Shown here: positions 21,078 to 33,264 of the stretch, one piece after another
Layout of the letters: every line of letters starts with the position of its first letter
How positions within the stretch are numbered: position 1 is the stretch's first letter
Assembly (NCBI RefSeq): GCF_051020955.1
Contig: NC_135016.1
Coordinates: 26,507,131-26,571,130, forward strand
DNA from: Megalopta genalis
Lineage: Eukaryota > Arthropoda > Insecta > Hymenoptera > Halictidae
Length of the DNA stretch: 64,000 nt
Direction: 5' to 3'
Notes under the pieces: generated by a model
What the model saw: the letters and a program-made list of their open reading frames with translations, nothing else
Databases searched by the model: none
Told to the model about the DNA's origin: nothing
Made by a program: the position numbers and the translations under genes

Positions 21078-22519
21078 TCCTTAGCGCTTCGTTGGCTCCG
21101 CTATGGAGACATCCGTCATTTGTTTCGTAAATCCGAAGGATTTATTTATTTTATTGCTGTGGAGCCCAATGTTTCTAGCATGATTTCATAGCATGAAGAT
21201 GCTATGTTTTTGTCGACGTTGGCGATTGTTATTTGTAGTGAAAACGTGCTTAGCGTGTGTACCATTACGATTAAAACATTTTTTGCCCAATTTTATACTT
21301 AGCAACATAAAATGAATAAAATCAAACGCTTTCACAAGGACGTGTAATCTTTTCCACTCAAAACAAGACTTCCTTTATCTCGGGCGCTTTGCTCCAGAAA
21401 TGTGCCGGAGTTGCTGTTAGTGATATTTTTCAGAAAAACGCTGTTCAACTTTATTTTAGAACGTCCGAAGAATATTTACTAATTTTTAATTTAATTTAAT
21501 TATTAATCGAGTCGATTCCAGTAAAGATTAACGATAAAAAAATTCCGGCAAACTCACGCAGAAGATATTTTTGTTTCAATAATTCCGTATCCAAACAGAA
21601 TTCAACGGACGATTCGCAGTGCTAATTTTATAATAAATCGCGTCAAAGGACACGAGGGATATATTTATTTAAGAATTGCGAAGAATATCGTTAATAGTAA
21701 ATTTGCCCATTTCGATGAGGATGCATTTGCTGCTTGGAAATTTCGGTCACAATTCACGATATCGATGCACTGACCTCGCATAATGTTAAGTAGATACCAT
21801 TACGATTATAACATTTTTTGCCCATTTTTATACTTAGCAACATAAAATGAATAAAATCAAACGCTTTCGCAAGGACGTGTAATCTTTTCCGCTCAAAACA
21901 AGACTTCCTTTATCTCGGGCGCTTTGCTCCAAAAATGTGCCGGAGTTGCTGTTAGTGATATTTTTCAGAAAAACGCTGTTCAACTTTATTTTAGAACGTC
22001 CGAAGAATATTTACTAATTTTTAATTTAATTTAATTATTAATCGAGTCGATTCCAGTAAAGATTAACGATAAAAAAATTCCGGCAAACTCACGCAAAAGA
22101 TATTTTTGTTTCAATAATTCCGTATCCAAACAGAATTCAACGGACGATTCGCAGTGCTAATTTTATAATAAATCGCGTCAAAGAACACGAGGGATATATT
22201 TATTTAAGAATTGCGAAGAATATCGTTAATAGTAAATTTACCCATTTCGATGAGGATGCATTTGCTGCTTGGAAATTTCGGTCACAATTCACGATATCGA
22301 TGCACCGACCTCGCACAATGTTAAGTAGATACCATTACGATTATAACATTTTTTGCCCATTTTTATATTTAGCAACATAAAATGAATAAAATCAAACGCT
22401 TTCGCAAGAACGTGTAATCTTTCCCGCTGAAAATAAGACTTCCTTTATCTCAGGCGCTTTGCTCCAAAAATGTGAGTTGCTGGTAGGTAGTACTCGAGAA
22501 ACGCGTGGAGCGCTAAGGG
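21078..22519. mobile_element. Non-coding piggyBac-type derivative with 535-bp internal tandem
   Basis: TTAA at 21074-21077 and 22520-22523. The ends match those of the transposase-bearing element at 6024-7163 (left TCCTTAGCGCTTCG, right GGAGCGCTAAGG). The interior is two complete 535-bp units (21261-21795, 21796-22330) plus a partial third that runs into the right end. The homologue at 50001-50902 has a single 535-bp unit. No transposase frame remains. Confidence 0.85.
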
Positions 22520-22523
22520 TTAA

Positions 22524-22774
22524 CAATATAAAACTCGGTTTCACTCTTTCAGATCATCGCACAGTTGTTTCTAATCGATTCAAACAGAGCTAAACTTAAA
22601 GCATCGCAACGACATCTCGGCTGCTCCAATTCGTCTCAACGGCGTCTCCAACAAGGTCGTATTTATTACAACCATAAGATATCGATAGTTTATCGGTAAT
22701 CGAGAATCACAGCTCCACCAGAGACCCCCAGATGCATTCCGGCATCGAACGACGCAACACAGACTCTAAAATCT
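22524..22774. repeat. Duplicated flank, copy 1 (partner 50907-51156)
   Basis: About 250 bp of mixed host-like sequence, from AATATAAAACTCGGTTTCAC to AGACTCTAAAATC, is nearly identical to the DNA right of the 50001-50902 element. So the element and its flank were duplicated together. Confidence 0.9.
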
Positions 22775-23107
22775 TTTCCCTTCAAAATAAGAAATTCCTT
22801 TATCTCAGGCGCTTTGCTCCAAAAATGTGCCGGAGTTGCTGGTACAGTAATGCCTCCCTAACTGACGCTCAGATTGAGCAGAAAAATGGACAATTTGGGA
22901 GGAGGAGACACGATTATTCGAGTCTTGCGCCTCGTTTTTATAGTTGTTGAGAATCGGTAATTATAAAAACGAGGCGCAAGACTCAAATTAATCGTATCTT
23001 CTCTTCCCGAATTGTCCATTTCTGTGGACAATCCGAGCGTCAATTCGAGAGACATTACGATAGATAGTACTCGAGAAACGAGTACTAATGGTTAGGAGCG
23101 CTAAGGG
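22775..23107. mobile_element. Solo right end of the GCGCTAAGGG TTAA family, split by a TA element
   Basis: Resumes the right-terminal sequence (CCTTTATCTCAGGCGCTTTG...GGAGCGCTAAGGG) and ends at TTAA 23108-23111. A complete CAGTAATG element is nested inside. The TTAA element's left end is absent here. Confidence 0.8.
22845..23060. mobile_element. CAGTAATG snap-back TA element (copy E)
   Basis: CAGTAATGCCTCCC...GAGACATTACGA palindrome nested in a TTAA-element right end with TA on each side. 216 bp. Confidence 0.85.
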
Positions 23108-23111
23108 TTAA

Positions 23112-25640
23112 CGAAACGATCTCCACATTGGCGCGAAAGAACGATCAGTTTTCTAATCGATGCGAAAAATGTTGTTCTCCTTCAGACGTTCATAGAACGG
23201 ATTTTCAAATGAGAATTCGTACAAAGATCCGCAGTGTAATTAGCACGGAGGTAGATTGGAAAGAGTGCGATACGGCGACGGACAAATTGCGCCGATGCTC
23301 CGAGGCAGGATCGGTCGAGTGCAGCAACAGCGACGATTCGCGTTTAACGGCACGGTAATTGACCGGGCCGCGTCGAATGACAACGAAACTCGCAGGGACT
23401 ATCGTCGATCGATCTCGATCGTTTGCTTTTTTTTCGGCGCGAGTCGCGGCGGTCGGCGCGGCCCGATCGGCTGCGACTGCGGCGGGGGGGGGGGGGGGGG
23501 GACCGTTCCCCCGGTGGGCCACCGTCGGGCCCCCGATCGCTTTTTTCCGGCTTACCGGCCAATTTCTTGACACATGTTCGCCGGTGCAACGCTGAATCAC
23601 GGCGGAGCGGCTTTTTATGGGAAAGCCGCGAGGGCAGTTTAAAAGTCAGCGAGCTAGCTACTTTCACCCGGGGCCGGCGCGCGGCGCCGAAAAACAGCCG
23701 GGCCCGGGGATTTTTTTGGGAATTAACCGGAGCAAAAGTCAGCGTACGTCTCGAGATTACGACGTGCGGTGAGTAAAGTCCAGCCGGGATCAAAACATTA
23801 GCCTTTCTTCTGGTAGCGGGGCCTCGCGCAAGAACCGAATCGCCGAATAACAAGTTGGTACACCTGCCATCCGAACCAGGAATCCGTGTAATTTTTTTCG
23901 CCGTCGCTCCTTCGCTCTTGTAAACCGTTCCCTGGTCTATTAAATCTATCGCGCGACCCGCTTCTCCTCCACGATTTCGAACCGTGGGCATCTCGAATCG
24001 AAGTTGCTCGATCCTTCCTCCGTCTGTTCCCGATTTTTCCAGTTTGCTCCTCCGAGTTTGCTGGTCCGACTTTTCGGGAACGCCGCTCGAAATCCCCAAG
24101 GAGCCCCGGTGTACTTTGTAGTGACGAAGAGAGGCACGGAGGGTACATCACCTTCGCGTGTTTACCTCCTCGGCAACCGGTTCTCCTGCCTCCCTTTTCC
24201 CTCTCGCCTGGCCGGCCGGCCGGCCATCTTGCTCTCTCTCTCTCTCTCCCCCGGCGACCGTTTACCTGTGTACCGTGTTCAGCCTCACGTAGAACCTCCC
24301 ATCTTCCTCTCTCTCAATCTCTCTCCCACCGTTCGGCCCCGCGCGTCCTCTTTCTTCGGCGTCCTCGTCCGCCACGGAGGATCCTGCGCTGCTCGTCGAT
24401 CCGGCTGTCTCGTTCTCCTCTCGGCACCGCGCCGCGGTATTCAAATGACCTCGGATGATGAATATCCCCGTCTCTCTCGGCCCGACGGTAATTGCCGCTA
24501 TCCCCGTCCTTACTTTTGCCCGCGGTGCGTATGGCTCCGCACGAACCGCCGCGGCGCGGCGCGAGCACGCACGGACGGTACCAACTCTCGCGCGCTCCGC
24601 TCCGATCCTCTCTCCTCCTCCGCGCCTCGCCTGCGTTCGCGAGAGAGCTACGTGCCTCGCGCCTTCGCCCCTTATCTCCGGGAATTTCGTGAGGTGCGCG
24701 GATAAATTGCGCGGAAACCGAGCCGGCGACCAGCCCGCCGCTCGGAGATCGGCCCGGCCTCGACCCTCCGCCGGTCCCTTCGGCGCTACCTCGAGCTCCG
24801 AAGGTGCGAAGGTACCCAGAATCCAGAACTCCAACCTGCTTATTATCTCGCCCCCCCTTGCGAGGCTGCTCCGGCCCCCTTCAAAATCGAGCTTCGCCAC
24901 CTAGAGATCTAGAATGCAAAGCGGAGTGGGCTCAGCTTTCTGCTTCTTTGCAACGAAGTTTTCTGCTTCTATGCCTCGATTTTATAGGCTTCCGCGGGGG
25001 GCGTAGCTTCGTTGTTAGCGGTTGCATTAATTCTGTTTTTAACACTTCCACGACCGCGCTGGAAACCTCAAAATTTTTCGTAAAATTAAAACATTTCATT
25101 CGATTGAAGAAAAATGATGAAGCAAACTCTTATATGGCATCGATTACTTCTTCAGCATTCGCACCTCTTGCAAATCTTCATCAAATTAAGCAATCGTTCT
25201 TCATTTTTCATTGATCATCCGTTCGGTCGTCAACCGACTGAATTCAAAACGGGGAGATCTCCCCGTTCGGTTGGATAAATGTTAAGAAAATTCATGTCAA
25301 GGTTTCTTAGTGGAGTTTCGCAATTGTGAACGCGATTTTTCGGGGACGCCTCTGTAACACGTTCTAGGAACGTTCTCAATAAAGAAGGTACGATATGAGA
25401 CATGTGTTTTTATTCGTAGCTTAGACGTTGTTGATATTTGTAGTAATTGTACTTCTGAATGGACTTTATAATGAGTTGAAGACGGATTCGAAGGTTAAAT
25501 CCGCTTTTATCATTGGGCTGGAAGAATTGAGGGAAAAGTCCCGTTCAGGTACGAAGTGTACTCTTGTAGCTTTTTTTTTGGTCAGATCTTTTTTTAAAAT
25601 GTTTATTTGTTCGTTACTTAATACATATATTTGGTGATAG
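23112..25640. other. CpG-rich unique region, no supported gene
   Basis: Many long frames overlap on both strands (up to 251 aa at 23344-24099 minus and 233 aa at 24004-24705 plus). All are Arg/Ser/Pro-rich consequences of GC content. It includes a G18 run at 23484-23501 and a (CT)n tract near 24233-24250. It may contain host regulatory or leader sequence. No exon is supported. Confidence 0.3.
23484..23501. repeat. G18 homopolymer
   Basis: Eighteen consecutive G on the + strand inside GC-rich DNA. Its length is likely unreliable in sequencing, and it shifts the frame of every reading frame crossing it. Confidence 0.9.
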
Positions 25641-25654
25641 ATTAGAAGTAACAA

Positions 25655-26190
25655 ATAAAAATAGTCTTATAGTTCTGAAAATAACAAATTCTTAACAGCT
25701 TCTGCATATAAAATAGTTAAGTACCAAGAGGTTATTTGGTTATATAAACCAAAAATAAATGATAAATAAAAATAGTCTTATAGTTCTGAAAGTAACAAAT
25801 TCTTAATAGCTTTTACATATAAAATAGTTAAGTACCAAGAGGTTATTTGGTTATATAAACCAAAAATAAATGATAAATAAAAATAGTCTTATAGTTCTGA
25901 AAGTAACAAATTCTTAATAGCTTTTACGTATAAAATAGTTAAGTACCAAGAGGTTATTTGGTTATATAAACCAAAAATATATAACGAATAAAAATAGTCT
26001 TATAGTTCTGAAAGTAACAAATTCTTAATAGCTTTTACGTATAAAATAGTTAAGTACCAAGAGGTTATTTGGTTATATAAACCAAAAATATATAACGAAT
26101 AAAAATAGTCTTATAGTTCTGAAAGTAACAAATTCTTAATAGCTTTTACGTATAAAATAGTTAAGTACTAAGAGGTTATTCGGTTATTAG
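25655..26190. repeat. 111-bp tandem array, five units
   Basis: Units align on ATAGTCTTATAGTTCTGAAA at about 25661, 25772, 25883, 25994 and 26105, each with AAGTACCAAGAGGTTATTTG and ATATAAACC. Very low divergence between units. No coding frame. Confidence 0.95.
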
Positions 26191-26194
26191 CGTA

Positions 26195-26640
26195 AATTCG
26201 ACAGGAACCATCGATTTTAGCTCAACAAGAGCTGGTAAAAAAAATAATCATTGTTGTTAAAGAAAAAAAGTTTTTGGTCAGTCTGCAATTACCTCGAGGC
26301 TCTCGGAAAGATCGATAGAAATTGATGACGCAACGCGGTTGCCACGGGCTTAGGATCAAGGTCCGAGAAAGAGCGATCAAAGGAATTAACGTAATAAGGG
26401 TAGAATTACGCTAATTAGATTCTTCCACCGCGTGACGGAAGATCCTTGATGAAGCATCGGTATTAGTACATTTTTTTAAACGACGGCCTCGGACGAAATT
26501 GATCTTTCCTGATTGAAACGCGTCCAATCGCTCAAATCACCCAACGGTCCGTGAAATTCTGTTCCTCCTCGTATGTATTAGGTGTGACAAATTAATTCGC
26601 GGGCATCAATCAATTGTAACTGTAGGAGTTCCAGCCGTGC
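26195..26640. other. Unique sequence, nothing recognised
   Basis: Ordinary mixed DNA with no frame or repeat of note. Confidence 0.3.
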
Positions 26641-26644
26641 GTCG

Positions 26645-26948
26645 TATGTGCGATTTATTTATGATAAAATGAGAAAAGGAAATACTAAACGGCGTAAGAA
26701 ATGCTGGAAAATGATCGGCTAAACTTGTATGCGTTGTACTCGTATGTGCGATTTATTTACGATAAAATAAAAAAAGGGAATATTAAACGGCGAAAGAAAT
26801 GCTGGAAAATGATCGGCTAAACGTGTATGCGTTGCACTCGTATGTGCGATTTATTTATGACAAAATAAGAAAAGGAAATACTAAACGGCGAAAGAAATGC
26901 TGGAAAATGATCGGCTAAACGTGTATGCGTTGCACTCGTATGTGCGAT
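26645..26948. repeat. 98-bp tandem array, three units plus a partial
   Basis: TATGTGCGATTTATTTATGA starts units near 26645, 26743 and 26841, and a partial near 26939. Each unit includes AAATGCTGGAAAATGATCGG. Confidence 0.9.
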
Positions 26949-26949
26949 A

Positions 26950-28165
26950 CGAAGAGTACGTTCTGAATATTTATTATTGTTGTTTTCGGTTATTGATTTC
27001 TCGACTGTATTTCCACGCGTTATATCGTATTAAAATCATTTATAAAACTCTGCGGGAAGCATTTATTTCGCCGAAGATCTGCAGTCCAATCGAATGATTG
27101 AACACTACGGACGATACTAACACCGCTAGTACGCCCAAAAATGGTGGCAAAGAACGCATATACAATTTCGTATCGAAACGAAACAGCTACTTTCCCGAGA
27201 AAGAACCCGTCCCGCAGTCTCTCGCAGCAAAGCCTTAAGCACGATTTAATTCGCACACCTAATAAATCTTTATTCAAAATCTTCTAAAAAATGATAATTC
27301 CAATCCCCGTGGGCCCCCCTCGCGAGCACATTATTGACTCGTCGCGTCGGCGAAAGAAAAAGCAACGTCCTCGGCGTTTTCTCCGCGTGGTCGGCCCCTT
27401 ATTAATCATCCTCGCCGCGACTCTAATCGGCCATGTTTCTAGCTTACGGTGATAATGAATGTTTTCGCGCGTCCGCGTTACGCAAGTCGCCGCGATGCTG
27501 TCGACGATTCGGTGGAGGGCGAGAAATCGCATAAGAAACTCCATAAATTTCAATGCGCGAACGCCGGCGTATCTCGTTACATAAATAGTCAATTAAGCAC
27601 GCGAGCACTAGCGCGCGTTTCCGAAAGGATATCGCGCTCGTCGATCGAATCTCGTCGCGGAAACGCTATTTGGAAAATTTACCGTCGACCCGGGATATGG
27701 AATGACGAGGAGGAATTCGTACACGGCGGCCGGCGCGGCGCGTTTCGCTCGTCGCGGAGGACGGCAGCCTAACCGAAAGTTCAGTCGATCGATCTGAAAT
27801 GCAAATGCTACGCGTTGTCCGTTTAACCTTTTCACCAAGGAGGATCGGCAATATTATCAGACTCCGCGTGCACCGATAGCGCCGCATTCTATCGGCGTTG
27901 TGCTCCCCCATTGCATTCTCACGCCGTTTTGCGCCGATCCGCGACGCACACTTTGCCGCGTTTATATGAGCGTTCGGAGCAAAGATCATAACTTCTAAGC
28001 TAATCAATTTTTGATCGGAATGCCTTGATAATTTGTCGAAGAACAATACAAAGATGCATCGATTTTTATAAAAAAAATGTTTCTATTAGCGAATGCTCGC
28101 GTATCGAGCCGTTGACCGGTTATGGCTACATATTTTGTTAAATAACTCTCAAGACAGCAGCTTTT
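26950..28165. other. Unique, partly CpG-rich sequence
   Basis: Shadow frames at 27284-27592 (-), 27449-27772 (+) and 27666-28046 (-) overlap and match nothing recognised. A TTAACCTTTTCACC motif at 27821 resembles a TTAA-element terminus, but no partner end was found. Confidence 0.3.
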
Positions 28166-28169
28166 TGCA

Positions 28170-28550
28170 AAGAAAGCTTTTATAGTATCGCAAGTTTATA
28201 ATTACAAGGTTATAGTAACACAAGTTTTATAGTATCACAAGTTTATAATAACAAAGTTATAGTATCACAAGTTTATAATAACAAAGTTATAGTAACACAA
28301 GTTTTATAGTATCACAAGTTTATAATAACAAAGTTATAGTAACACAAGTTTATAATAACAAAGTTATAGTAATACAAGTTTATAATAACAAAGTTATAGT
28401 AACACAAGTTTTATAGTATCACAAGTTTATAATAACAAAGTTATAGTAACACAAGTTTTATAGTAACACAAGTTTTATAGTAACACAAGTTTTATAGTAT
28501 CACAAGTTTATAATAACAAAGTTATAGTGACACAAGTTTTATAGTATCAC
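28170..28550. repeat. Short-period minisatellite (TTATAGTAACACAAG)n
   Basis: Alternating TTATAGTATCACAAG, TTTATAATAACAAAG and TTATAGTAACACAAG units of about 15-17 bp, forming higher-order blocks of about 47 bp. Confidence 0.9.
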
Positions 28551-28559
28551 ACGCAGTCC

Positions 28560-30000
28560 GACGTATATGTTTAAATAAGAATCCCAGGATATTTTGAGCC
28601 GTTTTTTTTAAAAACCTCATCTAAAGTGTAGAAAAGTAAATCGAACTTAATCATTTCATATTCGTGTTAATTATTATATTGCATATAAATATTACAAAAT
28701 TTCTATAAATTTATAGAAATTTAGATATAACTCCTGGCCATCATTTTCTATAAAGATCACATCGTAATCGTGCGTTCTTCGACTGCCATCCGCGCCTTTG
28801 ATCTCGAAATTTGTACTGAAATTTAGATGAATATATTCTTTAATCAATTTCGAACTTTACCGCTCACTCTCGAATCCAACAATTGCTTTTTCAGTCGGTT
28901 TTGAAATTATATTGAGTGAAATCACGCGTTTAATTTCAAGAATTTGTCTCGCTTTACGTGGAACAATTCTGCAAGCTCTGCCGAAAATATTGATATACTT
29001 CTTTTTTTGCAACATTCCGAGCATTAGAATGTGTCCAAAAAAATTTCGAACACCTGATAAGCATCAATATATTTAATTTCGTGTCAAAATCTTGCAACAA
29101 TCGCTGTTAAATCAGAGGAAATGCTTAACCTGGACGTTTTACCAGCGCCGTTCGTTTCATTCCTTCAAAAACTCGAATCGGCTTCGACAAATATACCAAA
29201 TTGTGTAATTATCTTCCGAGCATAAGAAGAATTATTTTTCTCCTTGGATCTCTGAAGCGAGCTGGAGGCGCTGGCTTATCCAGGAGAGACAAAAGTTGCA
29301 TACGTTGGGTTACAAGGTTACCTACGCGTACCAACACGACTATACGTTCGACTGACAGATTGAAATGACCGACGGGCCATTAATACTTGCTGTTATTCAG
29401 CATGCGAGGCTCTGGCACGAAGGGATCACGGGAACTTTATGGATATGATTGCTGTTTGCCCCGTAGCTACCCATGCACGTCCGCGCGTATGCACGGGTCG
29501 CCGTCGTCGGTCGTTCCGAAACAAGGCCCCGAACCTTTTCGGTACGGGGAATACGAGCCCAACCGCCTGGGCAGGTATTCTTGATTACACCTTAATTCGT
29601 TCGACTTTTCCTTGAATAAATTTCATCCTGCTTTCGCAACGATCCCCCGCACACTATCTTCCAATTTGATTCGGTTAATTGCCTTCGCGCGGGAACTAAG
29701 TCTCGTGTAATTGCAGCGTGAATACTTCATTCGCATTACATTTTACTCGAGACAAGCCTCGCTTCGTCCGATTAAATCGTCTTTTAACGTATTAGTTGTC
29801 GCTCAAAATCCTCGGATAATGGAAATAATGCTTATCAACGCTTGAGGCTGACTAGCCCGCAGATTTAGCACATTTGTAACAGAAACGAACGAATAAAGTG
29901 CAACGTCTAGTCTGTGGAATTTATGCATTTGCAACAAAAATGAATAGCGAAAATTTTCAATGGTAGAAAGAGTACAACGAGAACTTCTTTTCTTTTTTGT
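28560..30000. other. Unique sequence, nothing recognised
   Basis: Mixed DNA with few frames (65 aa at 29387-29584). No element or exon recognised. Confidence 0.3.
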
Positions 30001-30006
30001 CTTTAA

Positions 30007-30714
30007 CCAGTTAGCTGTGTGCCTCCTTTTTAGAACGCGTACCTATATGAGCCGTTTATTTTGAAAGTGGCATAATTGAAAAGTGGTGATTTTTTAATGT
30101 TTATACGAAATTATTTATACTGAGAAAAATATCTCTCAGTATCCTGAGATAACAAATACAAGTAAATCTTCTCGAAAGTTAGCATCCATATTTTCAAACG
30201 TGTTAAAACGCAAACCCTTAAATATATCGACTTAAAAACAAAGTGACTTATGCCACTTTCAAAATAAACGGCTCATATGTGTCGCGAGAACTAAGCGATG
30301 ACGAGTATACTCGTCAAACACAGAATAAGTGTCGCTGTTAAAATATTGGATCAAAAACACGGTTTTATTTGATATAATTAACAATTTTATTATTAATATT
30401 TACTCATATACTGCATGCATAAAATAAACGAAAAACGCAGAAAAAATGAAATACTTATAAAAGTTAAAGAAAAGCAAGCAAGGAAGCAAGGAACGATTTA
30501 GCACTTTCCACATCGAACACCAATATCGTGATTCTTTTCTAATCTTATTTTTATAACAATATAAACACCTTCGTGCAGGATTCGCCTGAAAATATTCTAA
30601 ACGTCTTGAAATTTGAGAATATGTTTTTGTTTTTACTAAAATTACTATTTAAATAGCCAATGTTCGCTACTTTTTACGCATGACAAGTATACTCGTCAAA
30701 CACAGCTAATTATT
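30007..30714. mobile_element. Decayed TTAA element, GTTAGCTGTGTG family
   Basis: Starts after TTAA (30003-30006) with CCAGTTAGCTGTGTG and ends near CACAGCTAATTA, with the right TTAA decayed. GACGAGTATACTCGTC at 30300-30315 lies about 68 bp from the left end once the nested element is removed. GACAAGTATACTCGTC at 30682-30697 lies about 24 bp from the right end. Non-coding. The right boundary is uncertain by a few bases. Confidence 0.6.
30046..30277. mobile_element. Nested ATGAGCCGTTTATTTTG palindromic element
   Basis: The ends ATGAGCCGTTTATTTTGAAA and their complement form inverted repeats of about 30 bp, with TAT-type flanks. It is nested in the TTAA element. A partial copy of the family is at 35567-35690. 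No family name can be given. Confidence 0.8.
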
Positions 30715-31480
30715 TTCGATTACAAAATACCTTTGTTAAAAAATCAAATTTCTATTTCGCACAAAGATCCGTAGTCTGGTAACGAAATCAGAAGAAAACA
30801 GCGAGTACCGTTACGTTACTTTCAGTCAATTAAGGCCAGTTTTGCCGATCTCTCGGATCCATTCACTTTTGCTAAATTAATGTTACAATCATTCTAGGAA
30901 AAATAGAAAACTTATTCGGGGAAAGAGCGATCACACTGAGAAAATAATTTCATTTCAAGCGTACAACTTTCATTTTTGCATAAAGCTCCACGGTTCGGTG
31001 ACCGTCACTGGATCGAACGATGTCTTCGATATTGTATTTCGTTCGATTCGGTGTCACCCGAGGTGGCGGTTGCGCAAAATCGAACTCGTTCGTAATCCGC
31101 GTACGAAATAACGGTGGCATCGCGATGGATCCGAGACGCGATAGTTGCAGCGCAGCTTCAGCGGATCAGTTTTATGCGAGGAACCACCGCTGCGCGCTGA
31201 CTCAACTCTCTCGGGGCCCGGTGCACGGGGCCCGGGGCTCGGGGGCCCGAGGTGTCTCCGAGCCGAGCGTCTAGCCGAGTTCGCCCACATAAGACCCGGT
31301 TCTACGCCTGCTGCTTAGGCGTACAATTGCCCGGGAACGCGCCAGAACGATCGGCGATTAGGCAATACTCGCCATTTTATAATTGTTCCCTCGGCATGCT
31401 GTTCGCCGGCTGTTTTCCACCGACGTACCCGCCGGTTTCGACACACGTCATCGCTTATTAGAACCTGCGTATCAAGCGAT
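30715..31480. other. Unique sequence, nothing recognised
   Basis: AT-rich then CpG-rich DNA. Frames at 31020-31274 (+) and 31054-31290 (-) are reciprocal shadows. Confidence 0.3.
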
Positions 31481-31834
31481 TCGTTCTCCACCGAGAGCCT
31501 AGTTTTGTTGCCGAAGTATACAGTAATGTCTCCCTTACTGACGCTCAGATTACAGTAATGTCTCCCTCACTGACGCTCAGATTACAGTAATGTCTCCCTT
31601 ACTGACGCTCAGATTACAGTAATGTCTCCCTTACTGACGCTCAGATCGTCCACTAAAATGGATAATTTGGGAAGAAGAGACACGATTATTCGAGTCTTGC
31701 CGCTCGTTTTTATAATCGTGGACAATTTATAACTGTAACAATAAACCGCAAGGCTCGAATAATCGTATCTCCTCTTCCCAAATTGTCCATTTTTGTGGTC
31801 AATCTGGGCCAAGGTCAATTAGAGAGACCTTGTA
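31481..31834. mobile_element. CAGTAATG element with 4-fold tandem left terminus
   Basis: Four tandem ~32-bp terminal units (TACAGTAATGTCTCCCTTAC, then TGACGCTCAGAT) start at about 31519. They lead into a full left arm and a right arm with a decayed end (AGAGAGACCTTGTATA). The 40 bp just before (31481-31520) recur inverted at 59282-59321 and again near 59476, also next to multiplied termini. Confidence 0.85.
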
Positions 31835-31887
31835 TATACAAAATATACAAGGATAACGTATATACAAAATGGATACAATAATGTATA

Positions 31888-32069
31888 TACAAAAATGGAC
31901 AATTTGGGAAAAGCAGATACGATTACTCGAGCCTTGCGGTTCGTTTTTATAGTTACGAATTATCAAGAACTATAAAAAACGAGCTGCAAGGCGCGAATAA
32001 ACGTATCTCTTCTTCTCAAATTATCCATTTTAGTGGACAATCTGAGCGTCAGTAGGGGAGACATTACTG
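31888..32069. mobile_element. CAGTAATG element lacking its left terminus
   Basis: Begins inside the left arm (CAAAAATGGACAATTTGGG) after a TATACAAAATGGATACAATA-like spacer. It has the complete right arm to GAGACATTACTG and then TA. Confidence 0.8.
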
Positions 32070-32529
32070 TACATAGAATCAAATCCGACAATAAGCTCTC
32101 TGTTCGTGTTCCAAAGTCCAAAATTCCATCGGATTCTATCTCGAACATTTTCGCGCGTTGATTCTCGAATAATTAGAAACGCTGCAAGTGCACGCAAGCA
32201 TCAGTCCGGCTGGTAATAACGATTTTCTGCATCGATTGCAAAAGATAGGAGCTAGTTCGTCGTTTCATTATTTTCTCGATAATTTTAACACTTTATCGAC
32301 CGGTCGTGGTTGAGATTGCCACTCAGTAAAGACTGGCTTAGTCGCGCGCGCATTTGCTCCCAGTACCGGCTAAATTTTCGCTATTCATTGTGTTCTGCTT
32401 ATTCCTTTTGTTTCAAAGGAATGTAATTTTATTGATACTTATACTTTATTTTGCATTTATTTTATATAATAAAGGGCCTTATAAACTAGTATTCATAAAA
32501 TATATTCAAAGTAATAGAATATATATATA

Positions 32530-32955
32530 CAGGGTGTCCCAAAAATGTCTCGCAATCCGGAAATGGCAGGTTCCTCAGATCATTTGAAACAGCTTCTTCC
32601 TTTACAAAAATTTTCTCCAAGGCGTCGTTAACGAGTTATTAACGAAAAACAGTGACCAATAAGAATCGAGTACGGCTGACGCGAGGCGGCCCAGTCAACC
32701 AGCGCGCGAAGCCCAGTTCCGCTCATTGGCTCGGTCGCCTCGCGCCAGCTGAGCTGGGATTCGACCGCCTCGACCGCTGGGCGCTGTTGGCTCGGCCGCC
32801 TAGCGCCAGCTGAGCTCGCCTCTCATTGGTCACTGTTTTTCGTTAATAACTCGCTAACGGTGCCTCGGAGAAAATTTTTGTAAAGGAAGAAATTGCTTCA
32901 AACGACCTGAGGAACCCGCCACTTTCGGATTGCGAGACATTTTTGGGACACCCTG
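32530..32955. mobile_element. CAGGGTGTCCC palindromic TA element, copy 1
   Basis: Termini CAGGGTGTCCCAAAAATGTC and the complement, with long inverted arms (about 110 bp) and TA on both sides. The GC-rich centre contains direct repeats of CCTCGCGCCAGCTGAGCT type. Non-coding. It splits the transposase start codon exon of the surrounding TTAA element from its downstream part. Confidence 0.85.
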
Positions 32956-32957
32956 TA

Positions 32958-33085
32958 TATTTGCGCGGCTTGCGAATGTTTATAGAAGAACCACTGCTAT
33001 CACCATCACTGTCACTTTCTGAATACCTGCTATGGTCTAACAAAGTATCTAAGCAAAACTCTTCGTCTGCACGATCTTTATCCAT
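32958..33085 (-). pseudogene. N-terminal transposase fragment, piggyBac-type
   Basis: ATG at 33085 opens a frame of about 42 host-element residues (DRADEEFCLDTLLDHS, then SESDSDGDSSGSS). It reads into the nested CAGGGTGTCCC element and is terminated there. The acidic Ser/Asp-rich leader resembles N-termini of piggyBac transposases, like that at 6216-6737. No catalytic residues remain. Confidence 0.65.
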
Positions 33086-33184
33086 TGTAAAGGGTAAAAA
33101 ATATTATAATTCATAAGGATATGGAGAGGTTAGTATACAGCTACTAACAAAACAGTGAAGAAACGAAAACCGTCGATAGCTAAA

Positions 33185-33244
33185 AGCCGATTAATAGGCT
33201 ATCGGTCGATAAGCATTGGCAATCGAAAAGCCGATTAATAGGCT
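33185..33244. promoter_or_regulatory. Paired AGCCGATTAATAGGCT near-palindromes
   Basis: Two 16-bp near-palindromes exactly 44 bp apart at the right end of the 32289-33260 element. Candidate transposase sites (inference). Confidence 0.5.
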
Positions 33245-33264
33245 AGCGGTCGATAAAGTGTTAA

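Larger units (their letters stand above)
32289..33260 (-). mobile_element. piggyBac-type element, CACTTTATCGACCG family, with nested insertion
   Basis: TTAA at 32285-32288 and 33261-33264. TIRs CACTTTATCGACCG / CGGTCGATAAAGTG. The right end encodes the start of a transposase on the minus strand. It also carries two near-palindromes AGCCGATTAATAGGCT (33185-33200, 33229-33244), centred 67.5-68 and 23.5-24 bp from the end. A 426-bp CAGGGTGTCCC element interrupts it. Its deletion derivative is at 47890-48251 in the opposite orientation. Confidence 0.9.

Noticed and set aside
23344..24900. Frames of 212-251 aa in the 23-25 kb GC-rich block
   Set aside because: Multiple mutually overlapping frames on both strands, some crossing a G18 run. 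This is typical of GC-driven random open frames.
25655..28550. Regular direct repeats as a possible CRISPR array
   Set aside because: Units are contiguous tandem repeats without variable spacers, and the DNA is eukaryotic in character.
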